Part shown: in pieces, positions 1 to 6,024 of the stretch
How positions within the stretch are numbered: position 1 is the stretch's first letter
How the letters are laid out: every line of letters begins with the position of its first letter
NCBI GenBank assembly: GCA_049510055.1
Contig: JBEKZI010000082.1
Location: 1-9,278, forward strand
Length of the DNA stretch: 9,278 bases
Source of the DNA: JALHTV01 sp049510055
GTDB lineage: Bacteria; Planctomycetota; Phycisphaerae; SM23-33
Direction: 5' to 3'
Made by a program: the position numbers and the translations under genes
Notes under the pieces: model-generated
Told to the model about the DNA's origin: nothing
Database searches by the model: none
Seen by the model: only the letters and a program-made list of their open reading frames with translations

Positions 1-122
1 CGTTTGCCTGCATGTGGAACAGGCAAAGGCTGCCCGACATCGACGCGCGGACGGCCCGCTTTGAGGCCGCCCTGCTGCTTCTGATTCTGGCGGCGTACGT
101 GATCTGGCCGCCGGCGCCCTGA
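1..122 (+). CDS. C-terminal end of an unidentified, probably membrane-anchored protein (5' end outside window)
   Basis: The reading frame is open from base 3 and ends at a TGA at 120-122, giving about 39 residues. The last 20 or so are hydrophobic (FEAALLLLILAAYVIWPP) and follow a charged stretch with several Arg and Asp residues. This looks like a final transmembrane helix with a very short tail. The gene runs in the same direction as cydA, and 58 bases separate its stop from the cydA start, so it could be co-transcribed. The fragment is too short to assign to a family and I do not recognise it. The frame could in principle be a chance ORF, but the hydrophobic pattern and the stop placed just before cydA favour a real gene end. 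Confidence 0.5.
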   Translation, partial: FACMWNRQRLPDIDARTARFEAALLLLILAAYVIWPPAP

Positions 123-166
123 GCGGCGCGGCGGCGTCCGTTTGCGGCCGCTCATCCGGTAACGGC

Positions 167-171
167 GGGAG
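167..171 (+). promoter_or_regulatory. Ribosome binding site of cydA
   Basis: GGGAG lies 9 bases before the ATG at 181 and supports that start. The 58-base gap (123-180) around it shows no convincing -10/-35 pair. Confidence 0.55.
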
Positions 172-180
172 ACGAACAGC

Positions 181-1572
181 ATGGAAGACTTCTTCAGCCC
201 CGTGATGCTCTCGCGGCTGCAATTCGCCGTCACGACGCTGTTTCACATCCTCTGGCCGCTGCTGAGCGTCGGGCTGAGCCTGTTCATGGTGATCACCGAG
301 GCGGCGTGGCTGAAGACCGGCAACGAGCTGTACTACCGCCATACCCGCTTCTGGGCGAAGCTGTTTCTTTTGAGCTTCGGGCTGGGCGTGGCCAGCGGGC
401 TGCCGCTGGAGTTCGAGTTCGGCACCAACTGGGCGCGATTCTCGCGGTTCAGCGGCGGGTTCTTCGGCAACATCCTGGGCTTCGAGGGGGCGATGGCCTT
501 CATGCTCGAGGCGGCCTTTTTCGGCGTGTCGATGTTCGCCTGGAACCGCGTCTCGCGCCGCGTGCACCTGTTCGCCACCGCGATGGTGGCCGCGGGGGCG
601 TCGCTGTCGGCCTTTTGGATCATGGACGCCAACGCCTGGATGCAGACCCCCGCCGGCGTGGCGGTCCAGAGCGGGCAGATCGTCGTGACGGACTACGCCA
701 AGGCCATCTTCAATCCCGCCTGGTTCTACTCCTTCAGCCACATGTGGGTCGCCTGCGTGGAGACCAGCCTGTTCTTCGTCGCCGGCATCAGCGCCTGGTA
801 CCTGCGGAAAGACCGCCATCGCGAGTTCTTCTTGAAGTCCTTCAAGACCAGTGTGGCCGCGGCCGTGATTGTCGCGCCGTTGCAGGTGTACCTGGGCGAC
901 CTGTCGGCCCGAGGAGTGGCGATCTACCAGCCGGCCAAGACCGCCGCCATGGAGGCCCATTGGCAGACCAATCCTCCCGGCCAGGGGGCCGGATGGATCG
1001 TCGTGGCTTGGCCGGACGAACCTAACCAGAAAAACGTCTGGGAGCTGCGCATCCCTTACCTGCTGAGCCTGCTGATCTACCACACGCCCACCGCGCAGGT
1101 TCAGGGACTGCGAGACATCCCGCCGCAGGACCGCCCGCCGGTCCTGATCCCGTTCTATAGTTTCCGCCTGATGACCGCCATCGGCCTGTACCTGGCGGCA
1201 TTGGTGCTGTGGGCGCTGTGGAAGTGGCGTCGCGGCCAGTTGCGGGCCGAGTCGCTGTGGACGGGCAGGGGGTTCTGGCTGGCGTGGGTGTGGGCGGCGC
1301 CGCTGGGGTTCATCGCCTCGGACTTAGGCTGGGCGACCCGCGAGGTCGGCCGCCAGCCTTGGGTGGTCCAGGGCCTGCTGCGGACCTCCGACGGCGTCAG
1401 CACACTGAGCCGCTCGCCGACGGCGGCGACGCTGGCCTTGTACACCGGCATTTACCTGCTGCTGCTGGTCCTGTTTGTCGTCTTCACCCGGCGGATTCTT
1501 CAGAAGGGCCCGGACCTGACCAGTCCGCTGCCCGCGCGGCAGCCGGAAGCGCAGGAGGGCACGCCGGCATGA
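181..1572 (+). CDS. cydA: Cytochrome bd-type quinol oxidase subunit I (short Q-loop form)
   Basis: This is the haem-carrying subunit of a membrane quinol oxidase that oxidises quinol and reduces O2 to water. Seen in the 463-residue product: an N-terminal RLQFAVTTLFH segment with His22 (the haem b595 ligand position); Glu102 and Glu110 in the FEGAMAFMLE helix (proton or haem-site acids); His187 in SFSHMW and Met331 in SFRLM (the haem b558 ligand positions); and the signature GRQPW at 390-394. Lys253 and Glu258 in a QPAKTAAMEAHW segment match quinol-loop residues of the E. coli enzyme. The loop from about 242 to 325 is far shorter than in E. coli, and the whole protein is shorter than the roughly 520-residue E. 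coli CydA. This places it in the short Q-loop group that also contains the cyanide-insensitive oxidases. Several hydrophobic helices span the sequence. The stop overlaps the cydB start (ATGA), indicating translational coupling. Confidence 0.96.
   Translation: MEDFFSPVMLSRLQFAVTTLFHILWPLLSVGLSLFMVITEAAWLKTGNELYYRHTRFWAKLFLLSFGLGVASGLPLEFEFGTNWARFSRFSGGFFGNILGFEGAMAFMLEAAFFGVSMFAWNRVSRRVHLFATAMVAAGASLSAFWIMDANAWMQTPAGVAVQSGQIVVTDYAKAIFNPAWFYSFSHMWVACVETSLFFVAGISAWYLRKDRHREFFLKSFKTSVAAAVIVAPLQVYLGDLSARGVAIYQPAKTAAMEAHWQTNPPGQGAGWIVVAWPDEPNQKNVWELRIPYLLSLLIYHTPTAQVQGLRDIPPQDRPPVLIPFYSFRLMTAIGLYLAALVLWALWKWRRGQLRAESLWTGRGFWLAWVWAAPLGFIASDLGWATREVGRQPWVVQGLLRTSDGVSTLSRSPTAATLALYTGIYLLLLVLFVVFTRRILQKGPDLTSPLPARQPEAQEGTPA
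1553..1558 (+). promoter_or_regulatory. Ribosome binding site of cydB
   Basis: A full AGGAGG lies inside the end of cydA, 10 bases before the ATG at 1569. It fixes the cydB start, although the same frame is open much further upstream. Confidence 0.7.
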
Positions 1573-2579
1573 GTCAGGAACTCCTGGCCAACCTGTGGGC
1601 GGCGATCATCGGCCTGATCCTGGCGCTGTACGTCGCGCTGGATGGTTTCGATTTGGGCATCGGCGTGCTGTCGCTGTTCACGCGGCGGCAGGAAGACCGC
1701 CAGATGATGATGTCCAGCATCGGGGCCTTTTGGGACGCCAACGAGACCTGGCTGGTCATCGCGGGCGGTGCCTTGTTCGGCGCGTTTCCGACGGCCTACG
1801 GCGTGCTGCTGAACGCCCTGTACGTTCCGATCATGATGATGCTGTTCGGCCTGATCTTCCGGGCGGTGTCGTTTGAGTTCCGCGGCCACAGCCGGCGCTC
1901 GGCGATCTGGGAGTTCGCGTTCGGGGCCGGCAGTCTCGTCGCGGTCGTGGGGCACGGTTTTGCGCTGGGCGGGCTGCTGAGTGGGATCAAAGTGGTCGAC
2001 GGCCACTTCGCCGGCGGCCCGTGGGACTGGTTCAGCCCGTTGCCGATCCTGACGGCCGTGGCGGTGGGCTTCGGATACGTCATCCTGGGGGCGTCGTATC
2101 TCCTGGCCGGGACCGAAGGCCCCATGCACCGGCGCGTGCAGCGGTGGACGGTCGTCAGCGCGGTCGTGATGTTCGCCGCCATCGCGGCCGTCACCGTGCT
2201 CATGCCGCTGTGGTTCCGCGCCGTGGCGCTCCAGTGGACCGCCTCCCCCATGCGGTACGTGCTGTCGGCCCTGAGCTTCGGTGCGATTTTTGCGTTCGTG
2301 ATCCTGATTCTGGCGACGTTCTTGCGGCAGTACTCACGCCTGCCCTTCGCCTTCAGCTTGATTACGTTCTTCGTGGCCTTCGCCGGCCTGCTGGCGGCCA
2401 TGTATCCGTACATCGTGCCCACGTCGCTGACCATTCAGGCCGCCGCCGCCGATTCGCGCACGCTGGTCTTCATGCTGTTCGGCATCGCCTTGCTGATTCC
2501 GGTGATGCTGGCCTACAACCTGTACCTGTACCGGGTCTTCCTTGGCCGCCGGGCCGGCCCGCACCAGGAGTCGTACTGA
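1569..2579 (+). CDS. cydB: Cytochrome bd-type quinol oxidase subunit II
   Basis: This is the partner of CydA, an integral membrane subunit that stabilises the haem subunit and contributes to the proton and oxygen paths. The 336-residue product starts at the ATG overlapping the cydA stop. Upstream extension of the frame is rejected because it lies under cydA and a strong AGGAGG precedes this ATG. Family signatures seen: ALDGFDLGIG with Asp25 (position of E. coli Asp29), FWDANETWLVIAGGALFGAFP with Asp56 (position of Asp58), an ALYVPIMMMLFGLIFRAVSFEF helix region and YPYIVPTSLTI near residue 280. The usual GNE of the second motif reads ANE here. About eight hydrophobic helices alternate with short polar loops, as expected. 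Its length fits the short CioB-like group rather than the roughly 380-residue E. coli CydB. Confidence 0.96.
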   Translation: MSQELLANLWAAIIGLILALYVALDGFDLGIGVLSLFTRRQEDRQMMMSSIGAFWDANETWLVIAGGALFGAFPTAYGVLLNALYVPIMMMLFGLIFRAVSFEFRGHSRRSAIWEFAFGAGSLVAVVGHGFALGGLLSGIKVVDGHFAGGPWDWFSPLPILTAVAVGFGYVILGASYLLAGTEGPMHRRVQRWTVVSAVVMFAAIAAVTVLMPLWFRAVALQWTASPMRYVLSALSFGAIFAFVILILATFLRQYSRLPFAFSLITFFVAFAGLLAAMYPYIVPTSLTIQAAAADSRTLVFMLFGIALLIPVMLAYNLYLYRVFLGRRAGPHQESY

Positions 2580-2623
2580 TGCGGCCTCCGGCGGCTGTGT
2601 GTCCCGGGCGGGCGGCCTTGGCC

Positions 2624-2629
2624 TATAAT
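2624..2629 (+). promoter_or_regulatory. Candidate -10 element of a promoter for the nuo operon
   Basis: A perfect TATAAT sits in the GC-rich gap between cydB and nuoA, 51 bases before the nuoA GTG. A short GGCC-TT-GGCC inverted repeat (2614-2623) abuts it. No good TTGACA-like -35 is visible 16-18 bases upstream (the sequence there is GC-rich), and there is no TGn extension. If used, it would give nuo its own promoter and a leader of roughly 45 bases. It could be coincidence, but such an AT-rich hexamer stands out here. Confidence 0.4.
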
Positions 2630-2667
2630 TTCGTGTCGATTTTGGTAAGCGCCCGTGCCTGCACGAG

Positions 2668-2673
2668 AAAGGG
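2668..2673 (+). promoter_or_regulatory. Ribosome binding site deciding the nuoA start
   Basis: AAAGGG directly abuts a TTG at 2674 and lies 6 bases before a GTG at 2680. The spacing makes GTG 2680 the likely start and rules against TTG 2674. Confidence 0.5.
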
Positions 2674-2679
2674 TTGTTC

Positions 2680-3117
2680 GTGGGACGTCCTGAAGCCGCG
2701 ATAGACACGCTGTGGCCGCTGGCCGTTTATTTCGGGCTGGTCGTGCTGACGGCCGCAGCCTTGCTGGGCGCTTCCTGGGTCCTGGGCCAGCGGCACCGCG
2801 AACCGGCCACCGGCCAGCCTTACGAGTCGGGCATCGCGGTGACCGGCTCGGCCCGGTTGCGATATCCGGTCCAGTTCTACCTGGTGGCGATTTTCTTCGT
2901 CATCTTCGACTTGGAGACGGCGTTCCTGATTGCCTGGGCCGTCGCGGCCCGGCAAGCCGGTTGGGCGGGATACGTCGCCGTCGTGGTGTTCGTGGCCGTG
3001 TTGATCGCGGCGCTGGCGTATCTCTGGCGGGTCGGCGCGCTGGACTGGGGTCCGCGCGGCGGCGCCGGCGATGGCGCCGGCAAAAAATCCTCCCGCTTGC
3101 CTGAAAGGCAGGTCTAG
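2680..3117 (+). CDS. nuoA: NADH-quinone oxidoreductase subunit A
   Basis: A small membrane subunit of complex I at the junction between the peripheral and membrane arms, next to the quinone cavity. The product is about 145 residues, close to the E. coli length of 147. Three hydrophobic helices lie at about 12-35, 64-90 and 98-117. The loop between the first two carries the signature PYESGI (47-52) and GSARLRYPVQFY. The second helix holds FFVIFDLETAFL with conserved Asp77 and Glu79. The segment RVGALDWGPR after helix three matches the enterobacterial RIGALDW pattern closely. The start is taken as GTG 2680 from the ribosome-site spacing; TTG 2674 would add two residues. The tail after residue 125 is Gly/Ala-rich and basic. 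The stop lies 3 bases before nuoB. Confidence 0.95.
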   Translation: MGRPEAAIDTLWPLAVYFGLVVLTAAALLGASWVLGQRHREPATGQPYESGIAVTGSARLRYPVQFYLVAIFFVIFDLETAFLIAWAVAARQAGWAGYVAVVVFVAVLIAALAYLWRVGALDWGPRGGAGDGAGKKSSRLPERQV

Positions 3118-3120
3118 GCC

Positions 3121-3753
3121 ATGGCCTTGCCCAAAATGCCGCCGTCGGGTTTGTACGGCATGTCGGGGGGCGCGGAGCCCCAGCCCGCCCGGCCGGGGAT
3201 ATTGCTGACCACGCTCCAGCGGCTGCTGGCCTGGGGGAGGAAGTATTCCCTCTGGCCGTTCAACTTTGGCCTGTCCTGCTGCTACGTGGAGATGGCCACG
3301 AGTCTGACCGGCCGCTACGACATCGCCCGCTTCGGGGCCGAGGTCATCCGCGGCACGCCGCGCGAGGCCGACCTGATGGTCGTCGCGGGCACGGTCTTCA
3401 TCAAGATGGCCCCGGTGGTGCGGCAGATGTACGAGCAGATGATGGAGCCGCGCTGGGTGATCTCGATGGGCTCCTGCGCCAACTCCGGCGGGATGTACGA
3501 CATCTACAGCGTCGTCCAGGGCGTGGACACGTTTCTGCCCGTGGACGTGTACGTGCAGGGCTGCCCGCCCAGCCCGGATGCGTTCATGCGCGGGCTGGTC
3601 CTGCTGTCCGAAGCCGTCGGGCGGGAAAAGCGGCCGCTGAGTTGGGTCGTCGGCCCCCAGGGCGTCACCCGCGGCCCGCTGCCTGTGTACCGCGACCTGC
3701 TTCGCCCGCAGCGACAGGCCCAGGGCCTCCTGCGGCCGCCGGAGACCATCTGA
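3121..3753 (+). CDS. nuoB: NADH-quinone oxidoreductase subunit B
   Basis: This subunit binds the terminal [4Fe-4S] cluster N2, which passes electrons to quinone at the base of the peripheral arm. In the 210-residue product the four expected ligands are present: the adjacent Cys53-Cys54 pair in FGLSCCYVEMA, Cys119 in MGSCANSGGMYDIYS and Cys148 in VQGCPPSPDAF. The loop RYDIARFGAEVIRGTPREAD and the C-terminal RPLSWVVGPQGV and RPPETI segments follow the E. coli protein closely. ATG 3121 is preceded by AAAGGCAGG at 3104-3112, an acceptable ribosome site. Seven bases separate its stop from nuoCD. The first 25 residues are variable and Pro/Gly-rich, as is usual. Confidence 0.97.
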   Translation: MALPKMPPSGLYGMSGGAEPQPARPGILLTTLQRLLAWGRKYSLWPFNFGLSCCYVEMATSLTGRYDIARFGAEVIRGTPREADLMVVAGTVFIKMAPVVRQMYEQMMEPRWVISMGSCANSGGMYDIYSVVQGVDTFLPVDVYVQGCPPSPDAFMRGLVLLSEAVGREKRPLSWVVGPQGVTRGPLPVYRDLLRPQRQAQGLLRPPETI

Positions 3754-3760
3754 GCAAACC

Positions 3761-5524
3761 ATGCCCAACGTCGCCGAACAAATCGTGACGGCTGAAAGCT
3801 CGCTGGTGCGCCAGCTTGCGGAACGATTCGGCGCCTCGGCCCAGCCGACGGCCGACGGCGTTCCCACCGCCTGGGTGGACGGCGTGAGAATCAAGGAAGT
3901 CCTGCGGCACCTCAAAAGCGAAATCAATCAGCCGTACCGCACGCTGTACGACCTGACGGCCATCGATGAGCGCCTGCGCGTCCACCGCACCGGCCAGCCG
4001 CCCAGCGACTTCACCGTCGTGTACCACCTGCGGTCCTACGGCCGCGCGGCGGACGTCCGCCTGAAGGTGGCCCTGCGGGGCAACGATCCGGCGATGGAGA
4101 CGGCGACCGACCTGTGGCCGGCGGCCGACTGGTACGAGCGCGAGGTCTGGGACATGTTCGGCGTCCGCTTTCGCGGCCACCCGCACCTGCGGCGGATCCT
4201 GATGCCGCCGTGGTGGCAGGGGCACCCGCTGCGCAAGGACCATCCCGCCCGGGCGACGGAGATGGGCCAATTCCACATGACGCCGCAGGACAGCCAGGCC
4301 TATCAGGAGATGCTCCGCTTTGACCCGGCCGGGTGGGGGATGAAAACACACGAAGAGGACTTCGATTACCTGTTCCTCAACGTCGGCCCCCAGCACCCCG
4401 GCACGCACGGGCCGCTCCGCGTGATCCTGCAACTGGCCGGGCAGGAGATCGCCGACGCCGTCTGCGACATCGGCTACCACCACCGCGGGGCGGAGAAGAT
4501 GGGCGAGCGCCAGACCTGGCACACGTACATCCCCTACACTGACCGCGTGGACTACCTGAGCGGCGTGATGAACAACTTTCCGTACGTCCTGGCCATCGAG
4601 ACCCTGGCCGGCATCGAGGTGCCCGACCGCGCCAAGGTCATCCGCATCCTGCTGGCCGAGCTGTTCCGCATCATCAGCCACCTGGTGTTCTACGGCACGT
4701 TCGCCCAGGACCTCGGCGCGATGTCGCCGGTGTTCTACATGTTCTACGACCGCGAGCGGGCCTTCGACATCGTCGAAGCCGTCACCGGCGCCCGCATGCA
4801 CCCCGGATGGTTCCGCATCGGCGGCGTGGCGCAGGATTTGCCGCAAGGTTGGGAGGCGATGGTGCGGGACTTTCTGGATTACATGCCACGCCGGCTGGAC
4901 GAGTACCAGCGGATGGTGCTGAGCAATCGCATTCTCAAGGCCCGCACCGTCGGCGTGGGCGAGATGACCGCCGAGCAAGCCATCGAGTGGGGCGCCACCG
5001 GCCCGGTGCTGCGGGCCACAGGCCTGGCCTGGGACCTGCGTAAGGCCCGGCCCTACGGCGGCTACGAGCAGTTCGCTTTCGACGTCCCTGTCGGCCGGCG
5101 GGGCGACTGCTACGACCGCGCCGTCGTGCACGCCGAGGAAATCCGCCAGAGCTTGCGGATTATCCGCCAGTGCCTGGAGAACATGCCGCCGGGGCCGGTG
5201 CAGTCCGACCATCCCCTGGCCACGCCGCCGCGGAAGGACCGCACGCGCAGCGACATCGAGACGCTGATCCATCATTTTCTGAACGTCACGTGGGGGCCGG
5301 TGATCCCGCCCGGCGAGGCAGCCGCGACCGTCGAGGCTCCCAAGGGCAACAACACCTACTACCTCGTCAGCGACGGCGGCGGGATGAGCTATCGCACGCG
5401 CATCCGCACGCCGTCCTTCCCCCATATCCAGCTGGTGCCGTGGATCAGCCGCGGGGGAATGGTCTCGGACCTAATCGCCATCCTGGGCAGCGTGGACTTT
5501 GTGCTGGCGGACGTGGACCGTTAG
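3761..5524 (+). CDS. nuoCD: Fused NADH-quinone oxidoreductase subunits C and D
   Basis: One 587-residue protein joins the 30-kDa (NuoC) and 49-kDa (NuoD) subunits, as in E. coli (about 600 residues). The NuoC part covers about 1-185 and contains the signature EREVWDMFGVRFRGHP (126-141) and PLRKDHPA. A linker around 185-200 leads to the NuoD part, which begins with FLNVGPQHPGTHG. His216 (the second His of that motif) and Tyr265 (DRVDYLSG) match the two residues known in Thermus Nqo4 to bind the quinone head group. Other family segments are ELFRIISHLVFYGTFAQDLGA, RIGGVAQDLP, RPYGGYEQFAFDVPVG, YYLVSDGGGMSYR and the final DVDR. The quinone site is formed together with NuoB. No stop or frameshift lies between the two halves, so the fusion is real in this assembly. 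ATG 3761 has only a weak ribosome site, suggesting coupling to nuoB translation. Confidence 0.97.
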   Translation: MPNVAEQIVTAESSLVRQLAERFGASAQPTADGVPTAWVDGVRIKEVLRHLKSEINQPYRTLYDLTAIDERLRVHRTGQPPSDFTVVYHLRSYGRAADVRLKVALRGNDPAMETATDLWPAADWYEREVWDMFGVRFRGHPHLRRILMPPWWQGHPLRKDHPARATEMGQFHMTPQDSQAYQEMLRFDPAGWGMKTHEEDFDYLFLNVGPQHPGTHGPLRVILQLAGQEIADAVCDIGYHHRGAEKMGERQTWHTYIPYTDRVDYLSGVMNNFPYVLAIETLAGIEVPDRAKVIRILLAELFRIISHLVFYGTFAQDLGAMSPVFYMFYDRERAFDIVEAVTGARMHPGWFRIGGVAQDLPQGWEAMVRDFLDYMPRRLDEYQRMVLSNRILKARTVGVGEMTAEQAIEWGATGPVLRATGLAWDLRKARPYGGYEQFAFDVPVGRRGDCYDRAVVHAEEIRQSLRIIRQCLENMPPGPVQSDHPLATPPRKDRTRSDIETLIHHFLNVTWGPVIPPGEAAATVEAPKGNNTYYLVSDGGGMSYRTRIRTPSFPHIQLVPWISRGGMVSDLIAILGSVDFVLADVDR

Positions 5525-5545
5525 TTGTGAAAGACGCCCCGCGGC

Positions 5546-5551
5546 AAAGGA
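5546..5551 (+). promoter_or_regulatory. Ribosome binding site deciding the nuoE start
   Basis: AAAGGA lies 8 bases before GTG 5560. The frame is also open from GTG 5527, which has no comparable site, so 5560 is preferred. TTG 5563 is a weaker alternative. Confidence 0.5.
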
Positions 5552-5559
5552 ACCGCCGT

Positions 5560-6024
5560 GTGTTGAGCGAAACGGAAAAGCAGCAGATCGACGCCGAAGC
5601 CGGCCGCCACGAGCAGCGGCGGGGCGCCCTGATCGAAGCGCTGCGGATCGTCCAGAAGCGCCGCGGCTGGGTGGACGATGCGGGCGTCGCCGACGTGGCC
5701 GAGGCGCTAGGCCTGACGGCCGAGGAGGTCGACGGCGTCGCGACCGCCTACAACATGATTTTCCGCAGCCCCGTCGGCCGGCACGTGATCCTGCTGTGCG
5801 ACAGCATCAGCTGCTGGGCCACCGGATACGCCGCCGTCCGCGATCACCTTCAGCAACGCCTGGGCGTTCCGATGGGCCGCACCACCGCCGACGGGCAGTT
5901 CACCTGGCTGCCGGTGGCCTGCCTGGGCGCCTGCGACGTCGCCCCGGCCATGATGGTCGACGAAGACCTGCACGGAAACCTCACGCCGCAAAAAATAGAC
6001 CAGATTCTGGCCCGCTATGAGTAA
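5560..6024 (+). CDS. nuoE: NADH-quinone oxidoreductase subunit E (24-kDa, cluster N1a)
   Basis: A thioredoxin-fold subunit of the NADH dehydrogenase module, carrying the off-path [2Fe-2S] cluster N1a beside FMN. With a GTG start at 5560 the product is 154 residues (E. coli 166). The N-terminal helical part holds ALIEALRIVQKRRGWV and GVATAYNMIFRSPVGRHVI. The cluster ligands are Cys80 and Cys85 in LCDSISCWATGY and Cys121 and Cys125 in VACLGACDVAPAMMVDED, matching the C-x4-C and C-x3-C spacing of the family. It ends LTPQKIDQILARYE, like the E. coli protein. A 35-base gap separates it from nuoCD. Its 3' end overlaps nuoF by 8 bases, pointing to coupled translation of the two interacting subunits. 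Confidence 0.94.
   Translation: MLSETEKQQIDAEAGRHEQRRGALIEALRIVQKRRGWVDDAGVADVAEALGLTAEEVDGVATAYNMIFRSPVGRHVILLCDSISCWATGYAAVRDHLQQRLGVPMGRTTADGQFTWLPVACLGACDVAPAMMVDEDLHGNLTPQKIDQILARYE

Noticed and set aside
1209..1568. Upstream extension of the cydB frame under cydA.
   Set aside because: The extension translates to Gly/Arg/Ala-rich sequence with no CydB similarity. The AGGAGG and ATG at 1569 match the known CydB N-terminus.
2550..2561. Perfect 12-base palindrome CGGGCCGGCCCG near the end of cydB.
   Set aside because: It lies in coding sequence, has no loop and no following T run, so it is not a terminator. Such palindromes are expected at this GC content.
3060..3087. GGCGCC inverted repeat with a 6-base loop followed by an A run at the end of nuoA; possible terminator or slippery site.
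   Set aside because: The run is A rather than T on the coding strand, the frame is uninterrupted through it into a normal nuoA stop, and nuoB follows at once. It encodes a Gly/Ala-rich tail.
2623..3927. A 434-codon open frame on the - strand across nuoA, nuoB and the start of nuoCD.
   Set aside because: It crosses three well-supported genes and two gene junctions and has a low-complexity, His/Arg/Gly-rich product with no domain.
3665..5425. A 586-codon open frame on the - strand.
   Set aside because: It lies wholly opposite nuoB/nuoCD and has a repetitive Arg/Ala/Val/His-rich composition typical of antisense frames in GC-rich coding DNA. No family motif is seen, while the + strand genes are unmistakable.
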